Shown piece by piece: positions 33,814 through 46,072 of a DNA stretch of 64,000 nt. Both the position numbers and the translations under genes were made by a program. Source of the DNA: Suillus spraguei (taxonomy: Eukaryota; Basidiomycota; Agaricomycetes; Boletales; Suillaceae); the NCBI GenBank assembly GCA_016800925.1, contig JABCPU010000200.1:1-64000 (forward strand), in the 5' to 3' direction. How positions within the stretch are numbered: the first letter of the stretch is position 1; each line of letters begins with the position of its first letter. The notes under the pieces are model-generated. The model saw only the letters and a list, made by a program, of their open reading frames with translations, was not told the DNA's origin and did not search any database.

Positions 33814-34071
33814 ATGGATACGGGATGAGTCGATACAATATGACCATGTCATTTAACTCCCATAACGGCACTCAAGAAGCCAAAGGGATCTACAATGTTG
33901 CGGGGTGCCCGCAATGACGCATGCATATACCATGGTGCCCCGGCAAATACTGTAATTCCTGAATCATAATGTCCGACCATCGCATTGCGCGGTATCGCGG
34001 CATTGCGCATTTAGTATATCATACGTGGCCAATTGAATAGTAGGTCTCCCCTAGTGTGCCTATCATCTAAC

Positions 34072-35800
34072 ATGACGGAACATCAAGACAAAGTACCTCT
34101 TCCTAGCGATAGCGTTCATGACACAGGCATTGACGTCATCGTTGTCGGCGCTGGCTTTGGAGGTATCGCCTGTGCAGTCGAATGCAAAAGAAAGGGTCAC
34201 CGGGTGATGATCCTCGAGAAAGTGCATGAAATGAAACATCTAGGTCAGTGACTACTGACATGCGCTTCTCGTTCTTGGCTGATAGCGGAATCAAGGCGAC
34301 GTGTGTTTTTTTAATGTTGATGATCCACAGCTTAAGGGCTGACGAGATGCCAGATGATTGGCCTTGGCGTAAATGCTGGTCGCATCCTGGCCAGATGGGG
34401 CCTTCACGAGAAGTACAAAAAATGACTTCTTTCTGATAAAAGTAATTGAAATACGACAGATTGCGGGACGCCTCCTGTCTCTCAGAAGAACTTCACATCC
34501 ATGATTACCTCGGAGGCCTCATTCAAGTGCAAAAGATGCCCTCGTCACTCTTTGGAGCGTTTACTTACAATGGTCATCGGGCAACTTTTCACGAAATCCT
34601 TCTCGAGCATGCAAGATCCTTGGGCATCGAGATTCGCATGGGACACCAGGCCGTAGAATATTGGGAAGATGAAGCGAATCGAAGGGCTTATGTCAAAATC
34701 CAGACAGGTGAAACGTTTGACGCCGATCTCATCGTCGCTGCAGATGGAATCAAGAGTTTGGCGAGAAATTTTGTTATTGTAAGTTTGAATTTTACCCGTT
34801 CAGTGAACTTACCGGTCGACGTCGATGAAGGGGTACCACGACAACCCTAAACCCTCTGGTTACGCTATTTACCGAGCTTGGTTTGATGCTGAAGAATGCG
34901 GTGTTAAGACAGACCCATCGACAGACTTTATGATCAATGGCGATCAGAATTACGCGTGGATTGGTACGTGGGGTTTGTCCATCCATTTTTTTCTTCATTA
35001 CTCACCCCTCGTAGGTAAAGATGTGCACTTTATAGCGATTTCCACCTTTGAAGGTAAAGATATTTGTTTGCTCCTCACTCACAAGTATGCAAATCATACT
35101 TCTCATAACGTTCAGAGCTAAACAATGGAATTTTAGAGATAACGCACCTGTTGATGGCAATTGGTCCTCCCCGGGTAAGATAGAAGACATACTCGACATT
35201 GTGAAAGACTGGGACCCGCGGTGCGCTGCAATCATCTCAAAAGCTCCCTCGTGTATCGACTGGAAGCTTCTTATACACGACCCTCTTCCTACTTGGGTCA
35301 GCAAATCTGGTCGCGTAGTATTGAGTGGCGATGCTGCTCACCCATTCTTACCGTAAGGAAGTATGGCTGATTGATGTCCGCTTACCATGTGGTTGGTAGA
35401 TCAAGCGTGCAGGGCGCATCTCAGGCCATTGAGGATGGCCTGGTTCTAGCAGTTACACTGAGTCTTTCTGGCAAAGATAACGTTCCACTGGGCACGAGGA
35501 CATGGGAATCCATGCGGTATGTGAACTAAATTGATCACCGAAAACTTCTACATTGCATTGTATAGGTACCAACGAGTGCGTGATGCACAAGTGATGGGGG
35601 TGACTACGCGTGATAAATGGCATGGAGCGAAACCTGGTGAGACTGGGGAAAGCTTTGAGCTTCCCATGCCAGAATGGTTGCTGGCGTTCGACGCCGAGGC
35701 AGATGCATATGCTACCTACGAGGGAGTAGCTCGGTGTATAGTTGAAGATGGTTATCGTCGGCCAACTGTTTCAGGTCAAAGAGACCGCATAGGTACTTGA
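34072..35800 (+). CDS. FAD-dependent monooxygenase (salicylate hydroxylase-like), copy 3
   Basis: Nine exons give an intact 441-residue protein: 34072-34243, 34296-34300, 34354-34412, 34460-34778, 34831-34963, 35015-35084, 35137-35352, 35400-35516, 35566-35800. Exons 1-4, 6, 7 and 8 have the same length as in copy 2. Motifs: GAGFGG near residue 30, the stretch GDMIGLGVNAGRILARWGLH created by the microexon, DLIVAADGIKS, and GRVVLSGDAAHPFLP. The C-terminus differs from copy 2 (ends RDRIGT). Preserved frames in both copies argue for selection. Role may be secondary metabolism or aromatic breakdown; no partner gene is beside it. Confidence 0.93.
34296..34300 (+). other. Five-base microexon (GCGAC) of monooxygenase copy 3
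   Basis: Flanked by ...ATCAAG upstream and a GTGTGT donor downstream (GTATGT in copies 1 and 2). With the last G of exon 1 it encodes Gly-Asp, restoring the family Gly-Asp before the IGLGxNAGR segment. No other splice choice I tried keeps frame. The same microexon lies at 30701-30705 and 28923-28927. Confidence 0.8.
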
Positions 35801-37037
35801 GACGGAACAATAAGAAGTGAATGGATTGTTGAATATCCGTTCTTGAACATGACTTTCTGATTATGATCGCTAGTGGCGCAGGTGAGCTTGAGAATTAATT
35901 CACAAAGAAAGCCGTTGTGCGTCCACCAGGTATTGCCCCTTTTTAATGAAAAGTGCCTGGTCTGATAGGCGAATTTAAAGGGACTGCTCTGCCTCAATAG
36001 AAAATTAATAAATGAAGCTTTATCACGTGAAGACCTCCACGGATCATGTGAGTCGGAGTTTGCCTTCTTTTCAAGGTTCAGCGAAGTTCCGGTGGTATTT
36101 TGTTGCGGACCCGTACAAGGACCTCGAAGCACTCGAATTGAGCGATTATCCGATATACAATCTTTGTAATTAACCGCTCTAAGTCAGGTGCCCATGCGTC
36201 ACTATGCAATGTTCTAAGTATATCCTCGGAGTATGACAACGTCTGAGAGATCTGCGATATCCCGTTGGTAGTCTTGCGCATACGTTGGCAAAACAGATAG
36301 CGGTCGTCCGTGGAAACAAAAAGTTGACAGCATGTTTAAGCTTTCTGACTGAAGGAGATTCCCGGTATAGATGGTTTCATCGGCTCCATTAAGTGAATGG
36401 TGAGACATACGTGTCCTTTGTATACTTACTTTTCCGGTAAGCTTCCTTACTGCTAGTCCGACGGCAACCCGAGGTTGTATCACGTACGATCAATAATGGT
36501 ATCATATCTTCAATCGGTGATTGCGCGCTCCGGCCCGTTGATGGTAGACCTTGGACGTTCCTGGAACACGGGGGCTTCCGTGTTCCATGCTGCGTTGACA
36601 TGTGTAACATTTGGCTTATTCAGGCGCTTTTGTGCTGCGGAACAGTCAAACTGATCGATCAATCCGATCAACTGATCGCGTTATTCCATTCCAAATTTGG
36701 TAACTGCCAGTAGATAGTGCGGAACCAAATGATAAAAAGATCGACACGCGTATGCATAGGAATACAACGAAACTCCAAAAAATTCGTACTCGTACATGTT
36801 ACAGTACTATAGCTATTTTGCGGTTTTATTTACGAAAACAATACGAATACTGCCAATGGTATCAGAACTCAAATAATTACGACGAATGCGGTGACCTGAT
36901 GGCACGTTCTAGCCATTAATGCAAGAAAACAGACTAGTCGACTCAGTAGCGAATAAGCAGGCATAAGAAGCATCAACTTTTAGGTTATTCGTTTTCCTCC
37001 ACGGAGCTCCGGCCTATCACGGAAGAACGTTCCTCCT
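35801..37037. other. Intergenic, no feature seen
   Basis: About 1.2 kb between convergent genes (monooxygenase copy 3 and the GATA factor). Only short, mutually overlapping open frames without recognisable motifs. Confidence 0.5.
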
Positions 37038-38645
37038 TTATGCCACAGCTTCATGAACGCTCGACGAACGCATATCTACGTGGTGCAAGCGCGGAGGTGA
37101 CCGCTGACGCGCATTTTCATGTCCACGCTCTCCTGACGGTCCGGAGTAGGACGTCCGTGCAGGTGGTGCATCTATCCAAGATTGGATCTCTGGCAACGTA
37201 TTCGGGTGCTGTGGCCTCCTTGAGTCAGGTACAGATTGAAGAGGGGCAATTGAAGGGTGTGAAAAATGGTAAGGTGCCAAAGGGGCGTGAGTGGAGATTG
37301 GAGGTAAATGCGTTGATTGTGGGGGAGTCCTTGGCCGCATTGCCGTCGTCGCTAATGCACCCCTGCGGTGAGGAAATTGATCCGGTCTTGACCGTCCATG
37401 AGTGCGTTCGAACAACCCACACTTGTTGCACAACTGCGACACAACGGAACTTTATTATCATTCCGATAAACGCATACAAGTACAGCCAAACTTACAACTT
37501 TTCCAGGACTCAAGTTCGAACGACGCCACGTCGATGTGTCTGTGGTACAGCAATTGAAGCACCTTCTACGCACACGGTCGCTCAACTTCGTAGCAGCATC
37601 GTCCGTATACCCAATGGTGTGGTAACTTTGACCCGGAAGTGGATACGGAAGCTGAGGATTATCACGTCCGCTGCTCGCAGCGCTGTGAGCCAATGCGGGA
37701 CTTGTATAGGACGAGGACACATGATACGGGTGTGAATCATGGGAGTATCTATGCTCAGGATGAGGGCGAGGGGTATAAGAATAGCTGTGGGAGACTCTTC
37801 CCGAGTCTCGGACAGGGTCGTGGGGGTATGGTCTAGACTGCCGAGCCATTTGATCTTGGGAATAATAGGCATCAGAGTAGGCTGAATGTGAATCAACCGA
37901 ACGATCAGTGGGTGATCGGCGTGGCGCCGGCGAAGATACGGATGAACGGTCTAATGATGAGACGGACAACGAAGGGGAATGGGACAAAGTTGCAATTGGT
38001 GGTGGAGTTGGTCTCCTGTATGAATGGTCATAGTCATAATCGTAGTCGCGACGATGACTAGGAAAGGGTTAGATAAGTTAATTGTGAGTGATGAAGAGTA
38101 CGTACGAGGACGGCATTGGCATCGAGTCAACACGGTGAGGCATTTGAAGGGGAGGAAGAGAATAAGTGGGTGATGGTGGATGATGAAGGGAGCGCTCTGA
38201 TTTATGGAGTGGCGAAGATGTCGAAACCTGATATCAAATCAACATCAAACTTGACACGGCCATAGAAGTATATAAAGAGCTAACAAGGCGCTGATCTAAG
38301 CTGGGGTCTTGGAGTGTTAAATTTGGAGTTAAAGCTGTTTCCTGAGATCTTGATTCTGAAAGTGGATTGTTAGAGTCCGGCGCAGGAGCGGGTAGTCGGA
38401 TATCAGAAAGGCGATGATCAGATAGAGGCGTAGAGCACTGTTGATGACGAGATTCCCTATATATAATAAAAATAGTTAGTTATAGAGAAATAATATACAA
38501 AGTATTCGAGTACTTGCCATTCAACTTGGTCTTTTGCCTCAACTCCGACTTGCGGTAATACGGGAACGTGATCCGAGTGAGAGAACATGCTTTCAGGTAG
38601 CGGAGATCCTGTTGTACGAATTTCGGCCTCTGGAGAAGAATTCAT
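37038..38645 (-). CDS. GATA-type zinc-finger transcription factor
   Basis: Five exons on the minus strand: 38645-38518, 38456-38285, 38227-38106, 38057-37496, 37433-37038. They give 459 residues in frame. The first 300 residues are rich in Ser, Pro, His and Tyr, as in regulatory domains. The single finger spans residues about 307-333: CFNC, then TWRRS, then LCNKCGLFERTHGRSRP. The last intron splits it. The loop between the cysteine pairs is about 19 residues, longer than the 17-18 of classical GATA factors, a form I know from basidiomycetes. A basic tail follows (DQFPHRRG). Intron 1 appears to be GC-AG. It would bind GATA sites in the nucleus; targets are unknown. Confidence 0.92.
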
Positions 38646-41600
38646 TCTTTTTTTGAAGATAGAAAGAAGTTGAAGTCCCAGTAAAACACTTTCATTTTAA
38701 TTTTATGTATTACTTCAACTTGTTTTACCTATAATTACTTTTAGTAATCGGACTTTCAATATCAGCGGCTCACGCGGCTCGCTCTCACCGCGCTCCTGTA
38801 ATCTTTCGATTAACGCGAATCCCCGCGACTCCCCTCGGATTATCTCACCAACGTGCCAGCCCCCGCCTCCTCTCCCTTTCAAATTCTCATCCTGATTCAT
38901 CTGATCCTGCCACCTGGCTCCTTTAGAATACCATCCATATCAATCAGCTTAATTGTCTCCAACCATCTAGCCTGTGTTACCTTTGTTCTATATTTGCTCC
39001 TCGGGTTATCATCTTGATCGCCTACCCTATCACAACGACCCTGTCCATCATAATCAGATTCCGAAGCCTTTCATTTTTTGATTTAGTACAGATCTCTCTT
39101 CTTCGTTGGCTGATAGCCCGAGCCCAGCCAATTGCTGTGGTACCCTCGTCTCCATCATCAGCTGATTCCGTCACCCCTCCATGATGGCCCATCATCCGGT
39201 ATTTCATCCAAAACATCGCACTACCAGTCCTACCTCAGAGGTTCCCGCTCTCACCCTATCAAGGCGGATCACAGCGAGCTCTACAATCATCTTTTAATAA
39301 CGGTACTCATTTCTCTCGGGCATTTTCACCCGCTTCACAACCACCTTTCGTCGTCACGCTCAGTTAGGTATCATTTTTCTTTCACATGAAAACCGTCCAT
39401 ACCACGCCATCATCTCTCTCTCCGACGGCTTGATACCTTTGTCGATTCCAACAATACAGCGGTTTTATAATAGTCCGTCATTTTGCCGTCGCTACTTGGC
39501 CCTTGCTGTAAAATCACACTTGGCATAGCTTTATGGCCCGCGAACTGAGAGCATGCGAGTTATCGCATGCTAAGGCACGTCCCTGAACAAATAGCGGCAA
39601 TAATACTAAAAGTATTTCCAGGAACGCAGTTTTATTCTGTCTCAGGTCTCAGCATATGGTCTCAAAGTCGTGGTTATCTGCTCAGGTTCGTACTTCGGTT
39701 GGCTGATTGAACTGCAGGTTGCGATGAATACCCTTGACACGATTTTCGAATATGTGTCGAAAAAAACATGTCCTCCAAAGGTACGGACGGCATTGTTCTA
39801 TTTATGGTTGTTCTTATTCTCTCCCCACTGACATCTGTCGGATGGCCAGGGCTAACTGTTTGCGGTTCGCGAGCTGTAGGTTCGTCCCTCAGCCCTAGAC
39901 CACGTATGGCTTTCATTAAAATGGTTCCACTTATCATATGTAGGCGCGCGGCAACTGTCATCTTTCCACACATACTTTCAATCACTTTGTTGACTCATAT
40001 TGCCTTTATGATTGTGGGGTTGATCGAGCACTCAATCACAGGTGCTAGGAGCGACGTGGGATGCGCCTTCAGTGATCTCATCGTACAGACTTTGCAGGGA
40101 ATCAACTGACCGATGGGCTTCCAGTAATCTTAGCGTTTGCCATCGTCATAATTGTTTATCAAGGGTATAAATATTACCTTCGGATCCAGACTCCATAATC
40201 CGCGTATTTGATCCTGCGCCTCCCCGTATCTAATTATCACAATGCAAAGTGCACCCGCTCGTCCAATAACCCAAAGAGGCATGGTAAAGGCTATATCGTT
40301 CGCTGTTGGCAACCGCTCAGAGGCGATGGGCATCCTTAAATACTCCTTAACCAACACCACGCCACGGGATTTCTATGTGAAAGTTATAACGGCGTTATCC
40401 AATCGAATGATTATCTGAAACAGATGTTGAGAACTTTCTATCTGGGCTAGAGGGTATTGGCGTCGCAGCTTCTAGCGCACATACTGCTGTGAGGATAATG
40501 TGTTCAGGCACTGCGCTGTCACCAGCCATATATGGAACGTGATAACGGACCACGTTCCTGTATAATTCCCCACATTGCGCATATAGTTCCCGGAACGGGG
40601 GTAGTACAACCGCCCGCCTAGCTGCGGGGCTGAGCGTTGCGCCGACATCGGTTCATTTCATGGAACGTCACATGTCACACGACGTCAGTGAAGAACGTGG
40701 AATACACTCTAATAAATGTCAAGACGTGTACATGAGTGAGCAGGGAAACCTGGGAACGTTGTGAGAGGACATGAGAGCGACTCGGGTGGGGAACGATCGA
40801 TCAGATTGCCGCTCGTTCCTATGAATCGTGATATAATCATATAATCAGATACCATCATATGTTTGTACCGGTCATCACAGAAATACCTCGAAATCTGATG
40901 CCGATGAGGCGGCATCACTGATGGGCCCTTTTGAACTCTTTGTAACCTGTATGATACCTATAGATCAGTGCTACTGATACTTGATCAGTACTGAAACAAA
41001 CGCACTGCAGTCTTGTCCAACTGGATCCGAGCCATGCTTCGAGAAACCGAAGGTATACGTAAACTTCTTAGAATTGATAACGTTTCATCCTGTACGGCCA
41101 TTAGCAAGCTGGGGAGTTGTGGGCCCGGATCTGCCAGGGCATCAAAGAGTTCTGGATAGAACCGGATTCACTGCATCGTGGCCCGCCGGCGGCCGGATCA
41201 CGGCCCGCGCGTCAAGTTCAGCTCGAAATGTTCTTTGGCAGCGCCCAGCCGCGACGGAGCAGAGTCAGACCTTGTCAATATTGTTTTATTCTTGTAATAA
41301 ATCTGCGCAGCCGGTATCGCATCCATTTCAGTGATTCCAGCAATCTCAGCGTCGCTTATGAGCCTGACACGTCGCCGACTCGGAAATCTTTGTGCTCGTT
41401 GTTGCGGCAATGTTCGAACGGCGAGAAACCTCAAATTTCTTGCGGCAACGGTCTTATTGGCCAACTTACATAAACATAAAGGCGCTCAGCTACTGCGGTG
41501 GCACTTTGTAGTTCCTGAAAGCGCAGAAGGTGAGAGATCTACATTTCCTTCACTGATCACTTTTGCAACACATCGATGAGTCCTCTCCTACTATGACATG

Positions 41601-42038
41601 GCACTATCTGTAATCCCGCGGAATGGTGGCTTCAAGAACGCCGTGACACAAATCGGTTGTGTTAAGGCGTTCCGAGAGATCCTTCTTTTCCTTTCATTTC
41701 TGTATCCAGAATGTCTAGCCAAGGCCTCGGCATACCGTCGATGCTTGAACATAGGTACCAGGTCACGAGAGCAAACGTGCTCAACTCATCTGCTGGAGAT
41801 AAGATCACGCATCTCTTATTTAGGTGTCGATACCACGCGACAGCTCCAGATGATTCTGCCAAGTGGTCAAGTGTTTCACATGCCTCATGTACGTGCAAGA
41901 ATAATACTCACCTTATCACTTATGCCGTATGCTGACAACAATATTATCCTTGTCATGCCCTGAAGCTCGATGATAGTATATATGATGATACTGCTTAAGC
42001 AAATTCGACTTGTGGAAATAATTCTACGGCACATCGCT
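38646..42038. other. About 3.4 kb without a recognised gene
   Basis: Scattered short frames only. Notable structures: a perfect 9-base-arm palindrome at 39550-39571, and GGAACGTG...CACGTTCC near 40531-40555 with a further CACGTT/AACGTG motif nearby. The segment 41690-41940 has a short frame with LEHRYQVTRANVLNSS and LLFRCRYHATAP that I do not recognise. It may be an exon of an unidentified gene. Confidence 0.45.
39550..39571. repeat. Perfect palindrome
   Basis: AGCATGCGA, then GTTA, then TCGCATGCT: 9-base perfect arms with a 4-base loop, in otherwise featureless intergenic DNA. Could be a dimeric factor site or chance. Confidence 0.6.
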
Positions 42039-44398
42039 ATGTTTGTGATCAAGTTTATCAACTTGGCGCTTTCGACGTTGCTGTCGGTGAGTTCCGGGGT
42101 AGCCTATGTCACCTACGGAATCAGTCCCAGGAATGGTATGCCAAGAATCATGAGCTTCTATCTCAAAAATTAAGTAGTTGCTTTAGGACAGCCTCTGCCG
42201 GACCTATTATACGCAACAATTGACGATCTCCAATCTGGCCTTGCGGCTGGCACATTCACCAGTGTAGACCTTGTGAAGGTATGGGAGTTTGTTCGTTTCT
42301 TTCTATCCATTTCCATACTTTTTTTTTTTTCAAAGGCATACGTGGCTCGTATAAATGAAGTCAATCCTGTTTTACATGCGGTTATCGAAATCAACCCCGA
42401 TGCTCTTACGATAGCAGCGTCTCTAGACGCTGAAAGAGCGGCAGGATCCTCCACAGGGTATGATCATTTATTCTGATCTCATGTTCATCGCTCTGATCGT
42501 CTTACAGAAATTTGCACGGTATTCCGATATGCATCAAGGACAACATCGCGACACTCGATAAGATGAATAACACCGGTCGGTAGCAAATACCGAATATGTT
42601 GTGTCACTTCAACTCAATACATATTAGCCGGCTCGTTTGCCCTACTCGGTGCGATCCCACCGAGCGATTCTACGATTGCGGCAAAGCTCAAAGCTGCCGG
42701 GGCAATCATTATTGGGAAGTGCAATCTCTCTCAATGGGCCAACTACCGTTCGTCGAACTCTACAAATGGATGGTCGTCTCGTGGCGGCCAGACGATGGGT
42801 GCCTATTACCCGATGCAGGACCCATCTGGATCTAGCAGTGGTCCTGGCGTCGTTTCATCCATTGGTTTGGCTGCTGCTGCTGTGGGGACGGAGACGTCTG
42901 GCTCTATCATATCTCCCTCAAGCAGAAATAGTTTAACTGGAATTAAGCCTGTATGTGCCCATATCTGTCTCGATCTATGAATTCATACGTACTGGAATAT
43001 TTTAGTCTGTCGGGTTGACCAGCAGGTACCTCGTCGTCCCGATCTCGCAGACTCAGGATACCGTTGGTCCGTTGACGCGAACAATGATGGATGCAGCATA
43101 CATTCTGTCGGTTATTGCAGGCGTGTTTGTTTCTGGTGTATGCTAAACCTATTGGTCTGAATATTTCAACAGGCGAAGACTCTCACGACAACTATACATC
43201 TGCTATCCCATTCGAAACTATTCCCGATTATGCAGCCGAGTGCAGTAGCGGAAGTCTAGAAGGTGCCAAGATTGGCATCCCTCGCAATGCCATAACAGTG
43301 TCTTCAACCAATGGTCCAGAAATTACAGCATTCAACGCATCCATCAGCGTTTTCGAGACGCTTGGTGCTACGATAGTGGATAATGCTGATTTCCCAGACC
43401 TCGCCGGATACTTGAACTTTACTGGCGCGAGTGTGAGGCTCTCACGCAATTGTAGCTGCCGATAACTGACTTGGCGTTCCTCACTTACTAGTACACCTCG
43501 GATCCGGTCGTCGGTGCTGACTTTGTCTTTGACGTCGCAAATTACTTCAACGAAATGACGACCAACCCTAACAGCATTGTGTGCGTTGTTAGACTCTTGA
43601 TCACTTTTCCTCGCTCATTTATACGCTGCTTCACAGAGACCTCCAACAGCTCATCAACTTTACGGAGACATACGTTCCAGAGGACTACGTACGTTTCTCG
43701 ACTAACGGATATATTCTTATTAACTGGGTATATATTGGACAGCCTGACCGTAACGTTGCAACGTGAGTTGACTCGTCATCATGATGGGGCTTAACTTTAT
43801 CTTCTCAAAATCGCATCAGGTGGCTCAGTGCTGCAAGCCTCAATATTACCATGGGAGATGCCACCTACTATACTGCGCTACTTGAACAATACTATTATGG
43901 ATCTAATGCCAGTGAGTTCCAGTGGTTGATGTGATCTGCATTGCATGACAATATATCCAGCGATCCTTGGCGCTTTAGAACAATACGATCTTGATGCCCT
44001 AATCATTCCAAGCTCGATGTCGCCAGGATATGCAGCCATTGCCGGGTACCCCATCGTCACAGTCCCGCTTGGTTACTACCCCGCCACCACGAACGTGATC
44101 TATAACTCGCGCGATACGCTGGTGTCTCTTGGGCCGAACTTCCCGTGAGGCATGGCGTTCTTTACCCACACATCAGATGCTTATTTCGGTATTTTACTTA
44201 GCTTCGGTCTGTCGTTCTATGGCAGGCGATTCAGCGAGGCTACCCTGGTTAAGTATGCTTGTGCTTTCGAAGCTGCTACCAACGTATGTCCTTTACTATA
44301 TTCTTTCTACTTGGAGCTGACCAGCGGTCTCTCGTCAGTATCGCCAATTGCAGAACCCTTACATTATCCCAAACATTCAGCTCGTTGATGTGATGTAA
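42039..44398 (+). CDS. Secreted amidase (amidase signature family)
   Basis: Fourteen exons give 533 residues in frame: 42039-42086, 42192-42278, 42336-42457, 42508-42575, 42628-42950, 43006-43120, 43173-43432, 43492-43580, 43637-43688, 43743-43762, 43820-43911, 43961-44144, 44202-44283, 44339-44398. Exon 1 encodes a hydrophobic signal peptide ([16 protein letters not shown]). The amidase signature Ser-cisSer-Lys triad is visible: Lys in CIKDN, cis-Ser in GSSSGPG, nucleophile Ser in TETSGSI. The C-terminal [12 protein letters not shown] block is also typical. It hydrolyses C-N amide bonds; substrate unknown. Intron 6 (43121-43172) only fits as GC-AG. Confidence 0.93.
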
Positions 44399-46072
44399 GC
44401 ATCCATAGCTGATGTTCTCAGGCGATAAGATGGTTTCCCTCGTCGTTGTTATGATTGTATTGACGTAAGGGAAGCATAAACCTCCCGAATATATCACATC
44501 GACTTTCATATGATCATGATACGTCTGCAGCTGCGATGCGGGGGATACTTACTGATGACTCGTACTGGGATACTCGGACCGAATGAACACATCATATCGT
44601 TATTCCCAATCAGCGTGTGTTCAGAATCGATCACAGATGGATGGCCTCGTGCTACATCAAATCTGGCGCATCGTATAGAAGTACATGCATACAGCAACCA
44701 CATCGTTTTGCAATTCTGTTTCTGATTTGTCGTCACCGAACATCGGATACCCTGCACAGCGGGATTTTTTCGGATGGATCGCATCGATGAGATAAGTCGA
44801 GGGATGATGAAATCACTGTGCGGGGTACGCATGTAACATGAATGCTAGTGCCTCACAGATCTAGCAATCACGGTGCGCTGAGTTGAGGGTTTGACATTGT
44901 GGAATTAAACATGCGATGCTGCCTTCCGTTAGCTGCAATCAACAGCCGATCCGTGGGTATGCATCAAGTGGTAGTTTTGCTCTTTAGTCGTGCGTGTACA
45001 GGAGGCCGTCATCTCAATTAAGATAAGGACAAGCTAAGCAACTGCTATGCGTTGAATGATCTCAAGCACCCCACCACTTTCCCAAAGTATTGAAGCAGGG
45101 CAAAATCATGTAGTCGAAGCACTACGATAATATCATTGGCACGCATCATCCCATCATCCGGGCCGGCTATCAGCATTCGAATCAGCATCGACGATGTATG
45201 AAGCTACGGGAGGTGTCAACCGCCGATTGTTGATGCAGTTCAGATCTCATGGACTTAGCTATCTCAAATCTGGCCAACTTCATATTGACAACAGCGTAAT
45301 TTCACTCCCAGGATGGTACACAGGATATCGGGGACAATAAGACTCCTGAGTCATACGAGTACTATAGTTCCTTCTATTTAGATGCAAGACTCACAGCATT
45401 CGGGAAGCATCTGTGTCTGTGCGCATGGAAACCTTTGTTTATTCTGCTTCTAGTAGTGATTTGGACAACTTAGTATTCAATGGATTGGTCAAGATGATGC
45501 AAACAGTGCGCTGATCTATCAATGAACCGGGCAAGATGCTGATGCGCTCATCTACAGCAAGTTGGGTTCTATGGTTTGGCATCAATGATATCAGGGATCG
45601 ATGGAAATCGTGTATTACGATAGCTGTATTGGGTGCAGTTGAGACTCGAGAGACGCTCACAGGCGTTCGGAAACAGCCTTGTGATTTTTTGAAGACACGC
45701 TCATGTCACGCTTGAAGGAGTACTTGTCTGAAGCTCTTGCGCACGCTCGCCACGAAGATGGTCAGAGTTCCGCCGCGTAAGTCGTGAAACACGGAGATAT
45801 CTCGCTGGATCGAAGTTCTTCCGGACGCGACGCAGCATGCGCAAGAACCAATGCGACGGAACGAGATCTGGCAGTGGACCAGCGTGATATTCACACCTGA
45901 GATGTCCTCGTTAGATCCCTGTTCTCATCGCGCGGCAACAATCAAAAGCACGGTCATAGCAGTGTCGACAGTACATCCGAAATCAAATCGATGGCTGCAG
46001 ATCCCACACGCCAACAGCAATGAGAAAAAACAATGATATCAAACAACAAACACAGCAGACCGCCTTCAACGT
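44399..46072. other. Intergenic between convergent genes, no feature seen
   Basis: About 1.7 kb between the amidase stop and the ArgJ stop. Only short frames without motifs. Confidence 0.5.

Noticed and set aside
41117..41473. Overlapping frames near 41.1-41.6 kb as a gene
   Set aside because: Three frames are open at once, none has a motif, and the composition is simply GC-rich.
44145..44201. Premature TGA in the amidase
   Set aside because: It lies at the start of a 57-base GT-AG intron; splicing restores the family SFYG block.
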